Positions 1 through 9,131 of a stretch of 64,000 nucleotides of DNA are shown here, in pieces. The notes beneath the pieces were generated by a model, which was not told the DNA's origin, searched no databases, and saw only the letters and a list, made by a program, of their open reading frames with translations. The position numbers and the translations under genes were made by a program. Origin of the DNA: Nocardia nova NBRC 15556 (lineage in GTDB: Bacteria > Actinomycetota > Actinomycetes > Mycobacteriales > Mycobacteriaceae); assembly GCF_001613005.1 (NCBI RefSeq), contig NZ_BDBN01000018.1, forward strand, positions 1-64,000. The letters are read 5' to 3'. The stretch's first letter is position 1, and each line of letters starts with the position of its first letter.

Positions 1-118
1 CGCGCGGGCCATCGCTACCCGGCCGGCATGAACCGGTGGCGGATATACCGCATCGTCGCCTGCTGTGAAGTGACATCGGACCCTTGTTGCGCGCCGCCTG
101 CGGTCCGACGCTGGATGC

Positions 119-766
119 ATGTCATTGCAGCACGATCCCCTGGCACCGGCAGTTCATACCGCCCACGAATGGCTCCATGCGGTCGCCGACCGGATCGGCA
201 CCGAGGACCGCGCCTTCACCTACCGTGTGGTGTGCGCCTGGCTGCACACTGTGCGCGATCGCCTCGATGTCGCGGCATCGGCCCGTCTGACCGCGCAATT
301 GCCCGAAATTTTGCGCGGCGTCTACTACGAGGACTGGGTGCCCGGCCATGTACCGGTCCGGCACGGCACCGACGAATTCCTCGCCCAGTTCGCTCATGAA
401 GCCAGGGTCCCCCGCGACCAGGTGCCCGGCCTGGTGGGCGCGGTGACCGAGGTGATGCTGCAACGCTGCTCCTCCGGCCAGTTCGACGGCTTGTTCGCGG
501 TGCTCCCGGCACCGATGAGAGAGCTGTTGCGCGGTTACCCCGAAGGTGCTGCGCGGCACACCGCGAGGCCGGCGGGGCCCGGCGACGGCAGCCGGATGGA
601 TGCCCTCGAACACCGCCTGCAACTGCTCGGTGATGCGGTAGCGGTACTCGCCCGCGGCCTCGAGGAGCTACCGACCACCGGCCAGGAGCATCGATCGGCC
701 GCAGCCCAGCAGGCTCACCGCCTCCTCATGCGCGAGCATTTGACCACCCCCTCCACCGGACACTGA
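119..766 (+). CDS. DUF2267 domain protein
   Basis: A 215-residue soluble protein. Residues 10-70 (WLHAVADRIGTEDRAFTYRV, then RGVYYEDW) match the first half of DUF2267. Residues 85-140 (FLAQFAHEARV ... FDGLFAVLPAPMRELL) match the second half. The biochemical function of DUF2267 is unknown; in actinobacteria such genes often sit in stress and dormancy islands, as here. The C-terminal 60 residues look like a short helix followed by a disordered tail. It is the first of a run of same-strand genes that continues with the phosphoribosyltransferase fusion and Prs. The 118 bases upstream hold no convincing gene. Confidence 0.85.
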   Translation: MSLQHDPLAPAVHTAHEWLHAVADRIGTEDRAFTYRVVCAWLHTVRDRLDVAASARLTAQLPEILRGVYYEDWVPGHVPVRHGTDEFLAQFAHEARVPRDQVPGLVGAVTEVMLQRCSSGQFDGLFAVLPAPMRELLRGYPEGAARHTARPAGPGDGSRMDALEHRLQLLGDAVAVLARGLEELPTTGQEHRSAAAQQAHRLLMREHLTTPSTGH

Positions 767-932
767 TCGGCTCCGGCGAACCACGGCCACCACGGGAAGG
801 GAACCGAAGCAGCTGCCGCCCGCTACGGCCGAGGCCGCGAAACAGGCCGCGTCGGTCCACTGCTGAACGGGTGGGCACAGGGCAGGTCGCTGACGACGTG
901 TACACCGTTCCGGATCTCGAGGAGGTGATCTC

Positions 933-2261
933 ATGTTGTTCATCGATCGTGGCGACGCCGGTCGACGGCTGGCAGTGCCATTGCAGTCCTTGGACGGTGA
1001 GGACATGGTGGTGCTCGGGATCCCCCGCGGCGGCGTTCCGGTGGCATTCGAGGTCGCCACAGCGCTCGGGGCACCGCTGGATGTGATTCCGGTATGCAGG
1101 CTCGGCGTGCCACACCAACCCGAACTCGCTTTCGGGGCCATCGGCGAGGATGTCCGCGTCATCAACGAGTTCATCGTCGAGCAAGCGCAACTCACCGTGG
1201 ACGAGATGGCCGAGGTCGAGCATCGCGAGCGGGCGGAAATCACCCGCCGGGCCGCTCGATTCCGGCACGGGCATCCACCGACCCCCGTGGCCGGGCGCAC
1301 CGCCGTGATCGTCGATGACGGGATGGTCACCGGAGCCAGCGCCCGCGCCGCCTGCCGGATCGCCCGCGCCCACGGCGCAACGAGGGTGGTGCTCGCCGTA
1401 CCGGTCGCCGCCCGCGAGGCGGTGAACACCCTGAAACGCGAGGCCGACGAGGTGATCTGCCTCGAAACCCCGGCATGGTCGCACACCGTGGGCCAGTGGT
1501 ACCGCAGCTTCCCGCGGCCCTCCGACGACGACATTGCCGAACTGCTGGACCGCGCGGCCACAGGTGCCCCCGAACCGCCGCACGCCGAGCCCGGACCGCC
1601 CCCGCTGCGCGACGACGACGTGCACGTGATCACCGGAAACATCGAACTGCGCGGGCATCTCACCATCCCCGCCGACCCGATCGGCCTGATCGTATTCGCG
1701 CACCCCAGCGGAAGTAGCCGCCACAGCCCCCGCAACCGCTACCTCGCCGGAGTACTCCAGCAGGCGGGACTCGGCACCCTGCTGTTCGATCTGCTCACCC
1801 CGGACGAGGAGATTCACCGAGCCCGGGTTTTCGATATCGACCTGCTCGCGGACCGACTGGTGGACGTCACCGACTGGCTCACCCACCAACCACACAGCGA
1901 GGGCCTGAGGATCGCGTACTTCGGAACCGACACCGGGGCGGCGGCAGCGCTGCGGGCGACCACCGACCCCCGGGTCGACATCGCCACCGTGGTATCCCGG
2001 AGCGGCCGGCCCGACCTGGCTCGCGACGCCATGACGCGGGTGCGGACACCTACCCTGCTCATCGCCGGTGGCGATGATCCGCTCACCTTGAAGTCGAACC
2101 AGCGGGCGCAAGCGACGATGTCGTGCGCGAGCACAGTCACGGTGGTGCCCGGCGCCGACCATCTGTTCACGCAACCGGATGCACTGGAGAGCGTCGCCGA
2201 CCTCGCCCGGGGCTGGTTCGTGGCCCACCTGCGGATGAGCCGGCCATCCGAACATATCTGA
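933..2261 (+). CDS. Phosphoribosyltransferase-alpha/beta hydrolase fusion (Rv0571c-like)
   Basis: A 442-residue two-domain protein. Residues 1-205 are a type I phosphoribosyltransferase, with IPRGGVPVAFE near 30 and the PRPP-binding loop VIVDDGMVTGAS at 126-137. Residues 225-435 are a dienelactone-hydrolase-type alpha/beta hydrolase with an oxyanion segment FAHPSGSSRHSPRN and a terminal acid and histidine in GGDDPLT and GADHLF. Length and domain order match Mycobacterium tuberculosis Rv0571c, a DosR-regulon gene. The nucleophile elbow reads GTDTG (331-335), so an aspartate sits where this family normally has serine. An AGGAGGTGATCTC Shine-Dalgarno region precedes the ATG. The next gene, Prs, makes PRPP, the probable substrate of the first domain. 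Confidence 0.9.
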   Translation: MLFIDRGDAGRRLAVPLQSLDGEDMVVLGIPRGGVPVAFEVATALGAPLDVIPVCRLGVPHQPELAFGAIGEDVRVINEFIVEQAQLTVDEMAEVEHRERAEITRRAARFRHGHPPTPVAGRTAVIVDDGMVTGASARAACRIARAHGATRVVLAVPVAAREAVNTLKREADEVICLETPAWSHTVGQWYRSFPRPSDDDIAELLDRAATGAPEPPHAEPGPPPLRDDDVHVITGNIELRGHLTIPADPIGLIVFAHPSGSSRHSPRNRYLAGVLQQAGLGTLLFDLLTPDEEIHRARVFDIDLLADRLVDVTDWLTHQPHSEGLRIAYFGTDTGAAAALRATTDPRVDIATVVSRSGRPDLARDAMTRVRTPTLLIAGGDDPLTLKSNQRAQATMSCASTVTVVPGADHLFTQPDALESVADLARGWFVAHLRMSRPSEHI

Positions 2262-2306
2262 GAACGATGCAGGACAGACCGCGACCGGGAAGGACACGAC
2301 GCGATC

Positions 2307-3239
2307 ATGACCACGCTGCGCATCATCACGGGCAGTGCGAATCCGGAGTTGGCCGGTGCACTCGCGAACCTGCTGGGCGTGGGCCCGCCCGATACCGTGC
2401 TGGAACGGTTTCCCGACGGCGAACTGCTCCCGACCGTCGAGCACGTCGGCGGCAGCGACGTGTACCTGGTGCAACCGACCCCGCCGCCGGTCAACGACCA
2501 CCTCGCGGAATTGCTGCTACTGCTCGACGCCTGCCGCCGTGCCCGCGCGGCGCGGGTGACGGCAGTCGTGCCCTACCTCGGCTACGCCCGCCAGGACCGA
2601 CGCATCCGTGCCGGGCAAGCCGTCGGAGTCGCGGTGTTCACCCGGGCCATCGCCGCCGCGGGTGCGGACCGCCTGGTGGTCGTGGATCCGCATACTTCGG
2701 CCCTGGAGGCGATCTGCCCTGTTCCGGTCGAGATACTCACCGCCGTGCCCGTCCTGGGCCGCGAGATCGCCCTGTCGGACCGTGTGGTCGTCGCGCCCGA
2801 CGAGGGCGCGGTGAAACTGGCCGAGCGCTATGCCCAAGTGTCGCCGAACCCTCTTGCTGTGGTGCGCAAACGCCGCCTGAGCGGCACCGAGGTCACCGCA
2901 CTCGAGCTGATCGGCGACGTGCGGGGCCGGTTGCCGGTGATCGTCGACGACATGATCTCCACCGGCGCCACGATCAGCACCGCGCTCGGGCTGCTACGCA
3001 GTCGCCACGCCGCACCCGACGTCACCGTCGCGGCCACGCACGGCGTGTTCACCCACGGCGCGGTGGGCCACCTGCGTCGATTCGGCCTGAAACGCATACT
3101 CCTCACCGACACCGTCGCCCACCGCGACCTCCCACCCGAATTCGAGGTGTGCTCGATCGCGCCGCTACTCGCCGACGCCGTCGCAGCCCTGCACAACGAC
3201 GAACCTCTTCCCACATCGGCACGCGCAACCGCGAGGTAG
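2307..3239 (+). CDS. prs: Ribose-phosphate pyrophosphokinase paralogue
   Basis: A 310-residue PRPP synthetase (ribose-5-phosphate + ATP to PRPP + AMP), cytosolic. The flexible catalytic loop YLGYARQDRR lies at 90-99, the metal/catalytic segment reads DPHT at 127-130 where housekeeping enzymes have DLH, and the PRPP loop VIVDDMISTGATI is at 211-223. It is slightly shorter than the usual housekeeping Prs, and its neighbours are stress genes rather than glmU, so it is probably a second, condition-specific enzyme (inference). It lies 45 bp after the phosphoribosyltransferase fusion, which suggests that PRPP supply and PRPP use are coupled. Confidence 0.9.
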   Translation: MTTLRIITGSANPELAGALANLLGVGPPDTVLERFPDGELLPTVEHVGGSDVYLVQPTPPPVNDHLAELLLLLDACRRARAARVTAVVPYLGYARQDRRIRAGQAVGVAVFTRAIAAAGADRLVVVDPHTSALEAICPVPVEILTAVPVLGREIALSDRVVVAPDEGAVKLAERYAQVSPNPLAVVRKRRLSGTEVTALELIGDVRGRLPVIVDDMISTGATISTALGLLRSRHAAPDVTVAATHGVFTHGAVGHLRRFGLKRILLTDTVAHRDLPPEFEVCSIAPLLADAVAALHNDEPLPTSARATAR

Positions 3240-3253
3240 TCCACCCGCCACGG

Positions 3254-3267
3254 GAGACTTCGGTCCC
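3254..3267 (+). promoter_or_regulatory. Candidate DosR (dormancy regulator) box
   Basis: The 14 bases GAGACTTCGGTCCC match the mycobacterial DosR core consensus GGGACTTTNGTCCC at 11 of 13 defined positions and lie inside a larger imperfect palindrome (CGGGAGACTTCGGTCCCG). The site is about 230 bp before the hibernation-factor start, just after prs. A weaker related sequence, AGGAACTTCGCCCC, begins at 3338. The assignment is by eye against the published consensus. Confidence 0.45.
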
Positions 3268-3495
3268 GCACCAGGGGCGGGCTGCCGCAGGCCTTCCCCG
3301 CATACCTCACCGGTCAGGACTTCGGTGGGCAGGACCGAGGAACTTCGCCCCTGGCCGGACACCAGCTCCGCACGATGTGCTGGAAGTGCGAGCCGAGCCG
3401 AAGGAGTTCCGACAAGTCCTCGGTCGGTCTCGTCGAGCACTGATCGCCACCGCCCATCCGATACGGACTTCATGAGACAAAGGCAGGTTGCCGAC

Positions 3496-4293
3496 ATGAG
3501 AGGTCCACGAGCAACGAGCACCGATTCCCTGCTGCAGGTTTCGAGCGGCCACCACGTTTCGGCCGGCGCGGCCGACTACGCGCGCGAAAAGATCGGCCAC
3601 GCACTCACTTTCGCTCCCGAGCCGATCTTGTCCGCACGCGTTCGCCTGAGCGAGCGCGCGGATCCCGCGGCCACGAAACCGAGCATCGCCCAGGCCAACG
3701 TGAATGTGAACGGACACGGAATACGAGTTCAGGTCACCGCCGACACCGTCCGGGAAGCGATCGACCTGCTCGAGGCCCGGTTGAAGGAGCGATTCGAACG
3801 CCTGGCCCGGCATTGGGAAGGCATTCGCGGCCGGCAACCGAAGCCGGACCCGCACGAATGGCGGCACGACGCCCCACCCCGCACCCCTCTTCCCTACTTC
3901 CCGCGCCCGGCCGAAGAACGCGAGGTGGTGCGGCACAAGTCGTATGCGCTGGCCGACGAGACGTGTGACGAAGCCGCCTTCGATATGGAGATGACGGACT
4001 ACGACTTCCACCTGTTCACCGAGTCCGGCAGCGGCGTCGACAGCGTGCTCTACCGCAGCGGCGACGGCTACCGACTCGCTCAGGTGGACCCGCGGCCCGA
4101 CAGCGTCACACGCGGCAGCGTACCGATCACGCTCAGCCCGGCACCCCCGCCGGTGACGACGACCACCGGCGCCATCGAACGCCTCGAGCTCACCGGGTGG
4201 CCGTTCGTGTTCTTCACCGACCAGGACCGTCACCGCGGCTGCATCCTCTACCACCGCTACGACGGTCACTATGGACTACTCACCGCCGAATGA
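3496..4293 (+). CDS. Ribosome hibernation factor, Rv0079/RafS type
   Basis: A 265-residue protein. The N-terminal domain (about 10-110) resembles the HPF/RaiA ribosome-binding fold, including VNVNGHGIRVQVTADTVREA and the following amphipathic helix. It is followed by two copies of the long-HPF C-terminal dimerisation module, about 135-195 (REVVRHKSYALADETCDEA) and about 205-265 (ending DGHYGLLTAE). This tandem tail is characteristic of Rv0079, the DosR-controlled dormancy translation inhibitor, and of RafS. It should stabilise inactive ribosomes during stress. The frame is open upstream, but the ATG at 3496 has an AGGCAGG ribosome site and fits the family start; an in-frame ATG at 3472 is the alternative. 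Confidence 0.85.
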   Translation: MRGPRATSTDSLLQVSSGHHVSAGAADYAREKIGHALTFAPEPILSARVRLSERADPAATKPSIAQANVNVNGHGIRVQVTADTVREAIDLLEARLKERFERLARHWEGIRGRQPKPDPHEWRHDAPPRTPLPYFPRPAEEREVVRHKSYALADETCDEAAFDMEMTDYDFHLFTESGSGVDSVLYRSGDGYRLAQVDPRPDSVTRGSVPITLSPAPPPVTTTTGAIERLELTGWPFVFFTDQDRHRGCILYHRYDGHYGLLTAE

Positions 4294-4362
4294 ACACAGA
4301 TGGCGCAGCCCGGCCGGCGGAACAGGCACGTCGATGACCCGGGTTCGCGGCAGGAGGCTGTC

Positions 4363-6117
4363 ATGCGGTCGAACGATGTTGCCGCACAACAATTGCGGGA
4401 GATTGCGGATCTGATCGCGATCTCCGGCGGCGATCGGTACCGGGTGCGGTCCTACGAGAAAGCAGCCCGCGCGGTGGCCGGTTGTCCCGTCGAACTCGAT
4501 ACGCTGGACCGCAAGGGCCTGCTGGCCATCGCCGATGTCGGTGCCCACACCGCCGACCGGTTGCTGGAGTTGCGCCGTACCGGCCACATCGCCGATCTCG
4601 ACGAATTGCACGCTCAGCTGCCCGCGGGCCTGCGCGCTCTGCTCGGTGTTCCCGGGCTCGGACCCAAACGGGCACACCAGGTGTACCAGGAACTGGGCAT
4701 ATCGTCGATGCCCGAGCTGGTGACCGCCCTGCATGCCGGCGATTTGGCCCGGCTGAAGGGATGGGGTGAGATCAGTGAGCGCAATCTCGCGCGTGCTATC
4801 CGGAGCATGCGCGAAACCGGGCAGCGCACCCCGATAGCGGTCGCGCTCGACCTTGCCGAGGACCTCCTCGCCCGGCTGTCGGCCATGCCGGGGGTGTGCC
4901 GCGCCGCCTACGCAGGGTCGCTGCGTCGCATGCGCGACACCGTGGGTGACGTCGATCTGCTGGCGGCGGCCGACGCGGCCGACGCGCCTGAGGTCATGAA
5001 CCGGTTCTGCGGCCTGCCGTTGACCGATCGGGTGCTAGCGCACGGTCCGACGAAGTCGTCGGTGGTGACCACCGCGGGTATTCAGGTGGATCTACGGGTG
5101 GTTCCCGACGACACGTGGGGGGCCGCGCTGCTGTATTTCACCGGGTCCAAGGCCCATAACATCCGCATTCGCGAACGCGCCGTGCACGCCGGATACAAAC
5201 TCAGCGAGTACGGGCTGTTCCGGGTCGACGACGATCGGCTGGTGGCCGCCGGTACCGAGGAGGAGATCTATGCCGCCCTCGGACTGCCGTGGATTCCACC
5301 CACCCTTCGCGAGGACCGCGGAGAGGTGGAGGCCGCGGCCGCGGGCGGGCTGCCCGAACTGGTGCGGGTCTGCGATATCGTCGGCGATCTGCACGTCCAC
5401 ACCGACCTCACCGATGGCCTGGCCTCGGCCGCCGACATGGTCGCCGCGGCCGCGGCGCGCGGCTATCAATACTGTGCCATCACCGATCACGCCCCTGCGC
5501 TCGCGATGCAGCGCATGACCCGCGCCAAGGCCCTGGCTCAACGCGCCGAATTACGCACGCTCGCACAACATTCCGGCATCGCCGTGCTCCACGGTTCGGA
5601 GTTGAACATCGCCGCCGACGGCAGTCTCGACTGGGACGATGAGTTCCTGTCCGGATTCGACGTGCTCGTCGCCTCGCTGCACTCTCATTTCGACCAGCCG
5701 CCCGACGTGCTCACCCGCCGGCTGATCACCGCGATGGAAAATCCGTACGTCAAGATCATCGGTCATCCCACTACTCGCATCCTCGGCCGCCGGCCACCGG
5801 TCGAGTTCGATGCCGATGCGGTATTCGCCGCAGCCGCCCGTACCGGAACGGCATTGGAGATCAACGCGTTTCCCGACCGGCTCGACCTCGACGACGAACT
5901 GGCCCGCCGGGCTCGCCGGTACGGGGTGGTGTTCGCCATCGACACCGACGCCCACGCCGTCCGCCATTTCGACCACATTCGCTTCGGGGTGGCCACCGCC
6001 CAGCGCGGCTGGGTGGAGCGCGACGAAGTGATCAACACCTGGCCCCTGGATCGGCTGCGTCGCTTCCTCAGGATCGCCCGCGGGCAGCGCTCGACGGCAG
6101 GGGCGAATGGCATCTGA
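4363..6117 (+). CDS. polX: DNA polymerase/3'-5' exonuclease PolX
   Basis: A 584-residue family X repair polymerase with a C-terminal PHP phosphoesterase. Helix-hairpin-helix elements lie in the first 110 residues (VPGLGPKRAHQVYQELG). The nucleotidyltransferase signature GSLRRMRDTVGDVDLL is near 186-201, and the third catalytic acidic residue is in QVDLRVVP. The PHP domain begins with GDLHVHTDLTDG near 340 and ends with a DTDAHA metal-binding motif. Length and domain order are normal for bacterial PolX, which fills short gaps in base-excision repair. An AGGAGG site precedes the ATG at 4363. Its position in a dormancy island suggests DNA repair during non-growing survival (inference). It converges on ftsH. 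Confidence 0.93.
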   Translation: MRSNDVAAQQLREIADLIAISGGDRYRVRSYEKAARAVAGCPVELDTLDRKGLLAIADVGAHTADRLLELRRTGHIADLDELHAQLPAGLRALLGVPGLGPKRAHQVYQELGISSMPELVTALHAGDLARLKGWGEISERNLARAIRSMRETGQRTPIAVALDLAEDLLARLSAMPGVCRAAYAGSLRRMRDTVGDVDLLAAADAADAPEVMNRFCGLPLTDRVLAHGPTKSSVVTTAGIQVDLRVVPDDTWGAALLYFTGSKAHNIRIRERAVHAGYKLSEYGLFRVDDDRLVAAGTEEEIYAALGLPWIPPTLREDRGEVEAAAAGGLPELVRVCDIVGDLHVHTDLTDGLASAADMVAAAAARGYQYCAITDHAPALAMQRMTRAKALAQRAELRTLAQHSGIAVLHGSELNIAADGSLDWDDEFLSGFDVLVASLHSHFDQPPDVLTRRLITAMENPYVKIIGHPTTRILGRRPPVEFDADAVFAAAARTGTALEINAFPDRLDLDDELARRARRYGVVFAIDTDAHAVRHFDHIRFGVATAQRGWVERDEVINTWPLDRLRRFLRIARGQRSTAGANGI

Positions 6118-6168
6118 AATCCGACCTCGGTCACCTGACCCGAGCCGACCGTCGGCGCCATGGACTGC

Positions 6169-8187
6169 TCACCGCGTCGTCCGCGAGCCGCCGAGGCCGG
6201 GGATGGTGCGGCCATCTCTCGGGAGCTCCGGCTCTGCGACGGCCGGACGGACGCCAGGATGTGGCGCAACCGTGGCGGCGGGAACGGGTTCGCAGCGGTC
6301 GGTCGGGACAGCGATTCCCAACAGGTCGTAAACCTTTGCGCCGTCGACGGTTTCGTGTTCCAACAGCAGGTCGACCAGACGTTGAAGGACGTCGCGGTGG
6401 GACTCGAGCAGGTCGATGGCGCGATGCTCCGCCTCACGCAGCAAGCGTGCGACGTCGGTGTCCACCATCGCCTGCGTGGCTTCGGCAAACGGCCGGCTCG
6501 ACATCTGTGTTCCGCTGCCGCCGAGAAAGACCGATCCGCCCCGGGGGTATCCGACCGGGCCCAGGACCGGGGACAGCCCGAACTCGCGCACCATCTTTGT
6601 AGCGAGTTCCGTTGCCTGGGCCAGATCGTTCGCGGCTCCGGTGGATCCTTGACCGAAAACGGTCAATTCGGCGGCTCGGCCGCCCAGCCGTACGGCGAGG
6701 GTGTCGAGAAGGTAGTCCTCGCTGTAGAGATGGCGTTCGACCAGCGGTAGCTGTTCGGTCGTGCCGAGTGTCTGCCCGGCCGGGAGGATCGTCACCTTCG
6801 CGATGGGGTCCGCGTGTGGGCACAGCGCGGCAATCAGGGCATGGCCTGCCTCATGGACTGCCACGGCGTGCTTCTCGCTGGGCAGCAACACATTCGATCC
6901 CTCGCGGCGGCCGAGCAGAATCCGGTCGCGGGCGGTGTCGAAGTCGAGGGCTCGGATCGTATATCGATCGTCGCGGACTGCGCAGATCGCGGCCTCGTTG
7001 GCCAGGTTGGCCAGATCGGCGCCGGAGAACCCCGGGGTGCTGCGCGCCACGCGCTGCAAATCGACGTCGGATTCGAGGTGTTTACCGCGGCAGTGAACTC
7101 CCAGAATCGCTGCCCGTTCTTGCAGCGTCGGCAACGGGATCGTCACCTGCCGATCGAAGCGGCCCGGTCGCAGCAGCGCCGGATCGAGAATTTCGGGTCT
7201 GTTGGTCGCCGCCAGAACGACGATGCCGACCGCAGGATCGAACCCGTCCATCTCCGCCAACAGCTGATTGAGGGTTTGTTCGCGTTCGTCGTTGGCTACC
7301 GCCGTCGCAGACCCCCGCCGCGACCCGATCGCGTCGATCTCGTCGACGAACACGATCGCTGGGGCTCGTTTGCGAGCCTCGGCGAAAAGATCTCGCACTC
7401 GGGCCGCGCCGACGCCCACGAACATCTCGACGAAACTCGAACCGACCACCGAGAGAAAGGGGACATCGGCTTCACCGGCCACCGCGCGCGCCAAGAGGGT
7501 CTTGCCGGTACCGGGCGGGCCGATCATCAGGACTCCCCGCGGCGCTACCGCTCCGGCGCGCCGATATCGCTGTGGCGCCTTCAGGAAATCGACTACCTCG
7601 GCGATCTCTGTTTTGGCGCCGGTATAGCCCGCGACATCGGCAAATGTGGTTCCCGGCCGCTCGGTATCGAACACCTTGGCTTTCGACTTCCCGACGCCCA
7701 TCGTGGTGCCGAGTTGACTCGAGGCCCGGCTTCCGGCCCGCCGAAGCCACCAGAACAGCAGCAGGAAGGGGGCGATCATCAGCACCCACGTCAACACTTG
7801 CGATGCCCCGGAGCGGGTGGCGGCCGGAGGTGATGCGCTCACCGAAACCCCCGCCTTCTCGAGGCGGTCCAGCAGCTGCGGCCCGGCCTGAGCGGGAATG
7901 ACGGTGGTGTAGTCGTGGCCGTCGCCCAGCGTGCCCGAGGCCCGTCCGGACGACTGGAGCGTGACAGTCTTGATCTGATGTGCATCGATATCCGAGACGA
8001 ACTCGCTGTAGCCGAGCTGACGCGGAGACGGCTTCGATTTCTCCAGTCCGGGCAGCCATATCGACGCCACCAGCACGGCGACGAGCGCACCGACCGGGAC
8101 GAGCCACCACAGCCACGCTTTGCCCGCCGGCGGCGGCACCAGCGCCGGCGGGGTCCCCGCCGGCGGACCGCTCGCGCGTCTACTCAT
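6169..8187 (-). CDS. ftsH: ATP-dependent zinc metalloprotease FtsH (paralogue)
   Basis: A 672-residue membrane AAA+ protease. There are two membrane segments, about 26-46 and 130-148, with a periplasmic domain between them. The AAA domain has Walker A GPPGTGKT at 223-230, Walker B IVFVDEID near 279-285 and the arginine-finger region LRPGRFDR near 339-346. The protease domain has the zinc motif HEAGH near 440 and the third metal ligand in [11 protein letters not shown]. It degrades membrane and regulatory proteins. The neighbours are stress genes and no folate genes are adjacent, so it is probably a second FtsH rather than the housekeeping copy (inference). An AGGAGG site precedes the ATG by four bases. 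Confidence 0.95.
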   Translation of the reverse strand: MSRRASGPPAGTPPALVPPPAGKAWLWWLVPVGALVAVLVASIWLPGLEKSKPSPRQLGYSEFVSDIDAHQIKTVTLQSSGRASGTLGDGHDYTTVIPAQAGPQLLDRLEKAGVSVSASPPAATRSGASQVLTWVLMIAPFLLLFWWLRRAGSRASSQLGTTMGVGKSKAKVFDTERPGTTFADVAGYTGAKTEIAEVVDFLKAPQRYRRAGAVAPRGVLMIGPPGTGKTLLARAVAGEADVPFLSVVGSSFVEMFVGVGAARVRDLFAEARKRAPAIVFVDEIDAIGSRRGSATAVANDEREQTLNQLLAEMDGFDPAVGIVVLAATNRPEILDPALLRPGRFDRQVTIPLPTLQERAAILGVHCRGKHLESDVDLQRVARSTPGFSGADLANLANEAAICAVRDDRYTIRALDFDTARDRILLGRREGSNVLLPSEKHAVAVHEAGHALIAALCPHADPIAKVTILPAGQTLGTTEQLPLVERHLYSEDYLLDTLAVRLGGRAAELTVFGQGSTGAANDLAQATELATKMVREFGLSPVLGPVGYPRGGSVFLGGSGTQMSSRPFAEATQAMVDTDVARLLREAEHRAIDLLESHRDVLQRLVDLLLEHETVDGAKVYDLLGIAVPTDRCEPVPAATVAPHPGVRPAVAEPELPRDGRTIPGLGGSRTTR

Positions 8188-8226
8188 GAGGCCTCCTGGC
8201 CATGCGTGCCTCTGTGCGCGCTGCCA

Positions 8227-8502
8227 TCAATGTCGCGGTCCGGCGCCGTGTGCGCCCGGCACGTGCTGCATGGACGAATAGCGTTCCGCCGCAACAGTTT
8301 CCTGCTTGCGCAGTTGCTCAACGGTCAGAACGTAGGCATCTGTACTGGGGAAGAACAGCGCTCGGTGGCCGGTATCGGTCCAGTGCACGAGGTACGGAGG
8401 CGCTCCCTCACTCCCGTGCACCTCCTCGATCAACCCGTGGCGTACCGCGCCACCTACCTCATGCCCCTCCACGACCAGCCAATCTCCGGGCTTCGCATAC
8501 AT
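8227..8502 (-). CDS. DUF1918 domain protein
   Basis: A 91-residue protein. The N-terminal 60 residues (MYAKPGDWLVVEGHEVG, GLIEEVHG, PPYLVHWTDTGHRALFFPS) are a DUF1918 domain, an SH3-like fold common in actinobacteria and often beside stress genes. Its molecular role is unknown. The chosen ATG has a clean GAGGAGG site seven to eight bases upstream; a GTG six codons earlier overlaps that site and is unlikely. It is divergent from the CBS gene, and a DosR-like box lies in the shared upstream region. Confidence 0.85.
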   Translation of the reverse strand: MYAKPGDWLVVEGHEVGGAVRHGLIEEVHGSEGAPPYLVHWTDTGHRALFFPSTDAYVLTVEQLRKQETVAAERYSSMQHVPGAHGAGPRH

Positions 8503-8633
8503 CTGCTCGCACCTCCTCACCGACGATCATGGTCATTCGGAGGGTCTGCCAACAGGGTCGTTGGGCCCACACCGCCCACCACACCCGAGACCGACCCGTC
8601 CGGCCGCCGGGCACCTGCCGCGTGGGGGAGGCC

Positions 8634-8648
8634 GGGGACCTTCGCCCC
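8634..8648 (+). promoter_or_regulatory. Candidate DosR box between DUF1918 and CBS genes
   Basis: GGGGACCTTCGCCCC contains a 14-base core that matches GGGACTTTNGTCCC at 11 of 13 defined positions. It lies 63 bp upstream of the Hrp1-like start and about 130 bp upstream of the divergent DUF1918 gene, a spacing suited to an activator. In M. tuberculosis the orthologous gene, Rv2626c, is strongly DosR-induced. Confidence 0.5.
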
Positions 8649-8711
8649 TTCCGGTCGCGTACCGGCGGGGCGATGGTGAGAAGGATCGAAATGGCCGAAC
8701 AGGAGGACGAG

Positions 8712-9131
8712 ATGACAACTGCGAGACAGATCATGCACTCGGGTGCCACCTGGATGTCACGTGCGAACACGGTCGAGGAGGCGGCCCGCACGATGCGGGA
8801 ACTCGACGTGGGAGTGTTGCCGATCAGCGATGAGCACGAGCGGCTGTGCGGAATCGTCACCGACCGCGACATCGTCGTGAAATGCCTTGCCCTGGGCCAT
8901 GACCCGGCGACGACGACATGCGCCGATCTCTGCGAAGGAACTCCCCGCTGGATCGACGCCGACGCCGACGCGCGCGACGTTCTCAAGGAGCTGGAAGAGC
9001 ACCAGATCAAACGGCTGCCGGTCATCGAGAACAAACGGCTGGTCGGCATGATCAGCGAAGCTGACATCGCACGACACCTCCAGGACGAAGAAATCGCGGA
9101 GTACGTGGAGCGGGTGTACGCGCACGGCTGA
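8712..9131 (+). CDS. hrp1: Hypoxic response protein, tandem CBS domains (Hrp1-like)
   Basis: A 139-residue protein made of two CBS domains, about residues 8-60 and 75-125. It begins MTTARQIMHSG and contains LCGIVTDRDIVVK and LVGMISEADIARHL. Length, start and motifs closely parallel M. tuberculosis Hrp1 (Rv2626c). CBS pairs usually bind adenosyl ligands; the precise role of Hrp1 is unsettled. An AGGAGG at 8701-8706 selects the ATG at 8712, although the frame is open far upstream. The DosR-like box upstream supports hypoxia-type control. Confidence 0.9.
   Translation: MTTARQIMHSGATWMSRANTVEEAARTMRELDVGVLPISDEHERLCGIVTDRDIVVKCLALGHDPATTTCADLCEGTPRWIDADADARDVLKELEEHQIKRLPVIENKRLVGMISEADIARHLQDEEIAEYVERVYAHG

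Noticed and set aside
726..2501. Very long minus-strand open frame
   Set aside because: It lies wholly antisense to the phosphoribosyltransferase fusion and prs, has Arg/Gly-rich composition and no domain; it is a by-product of high GC.
3338..3351. Third DosR-like site
   Set aside because: AGGAACTTCGCCCC matches the core at only about 9 of 13 positions; mentioned with the stronger site rather than called.
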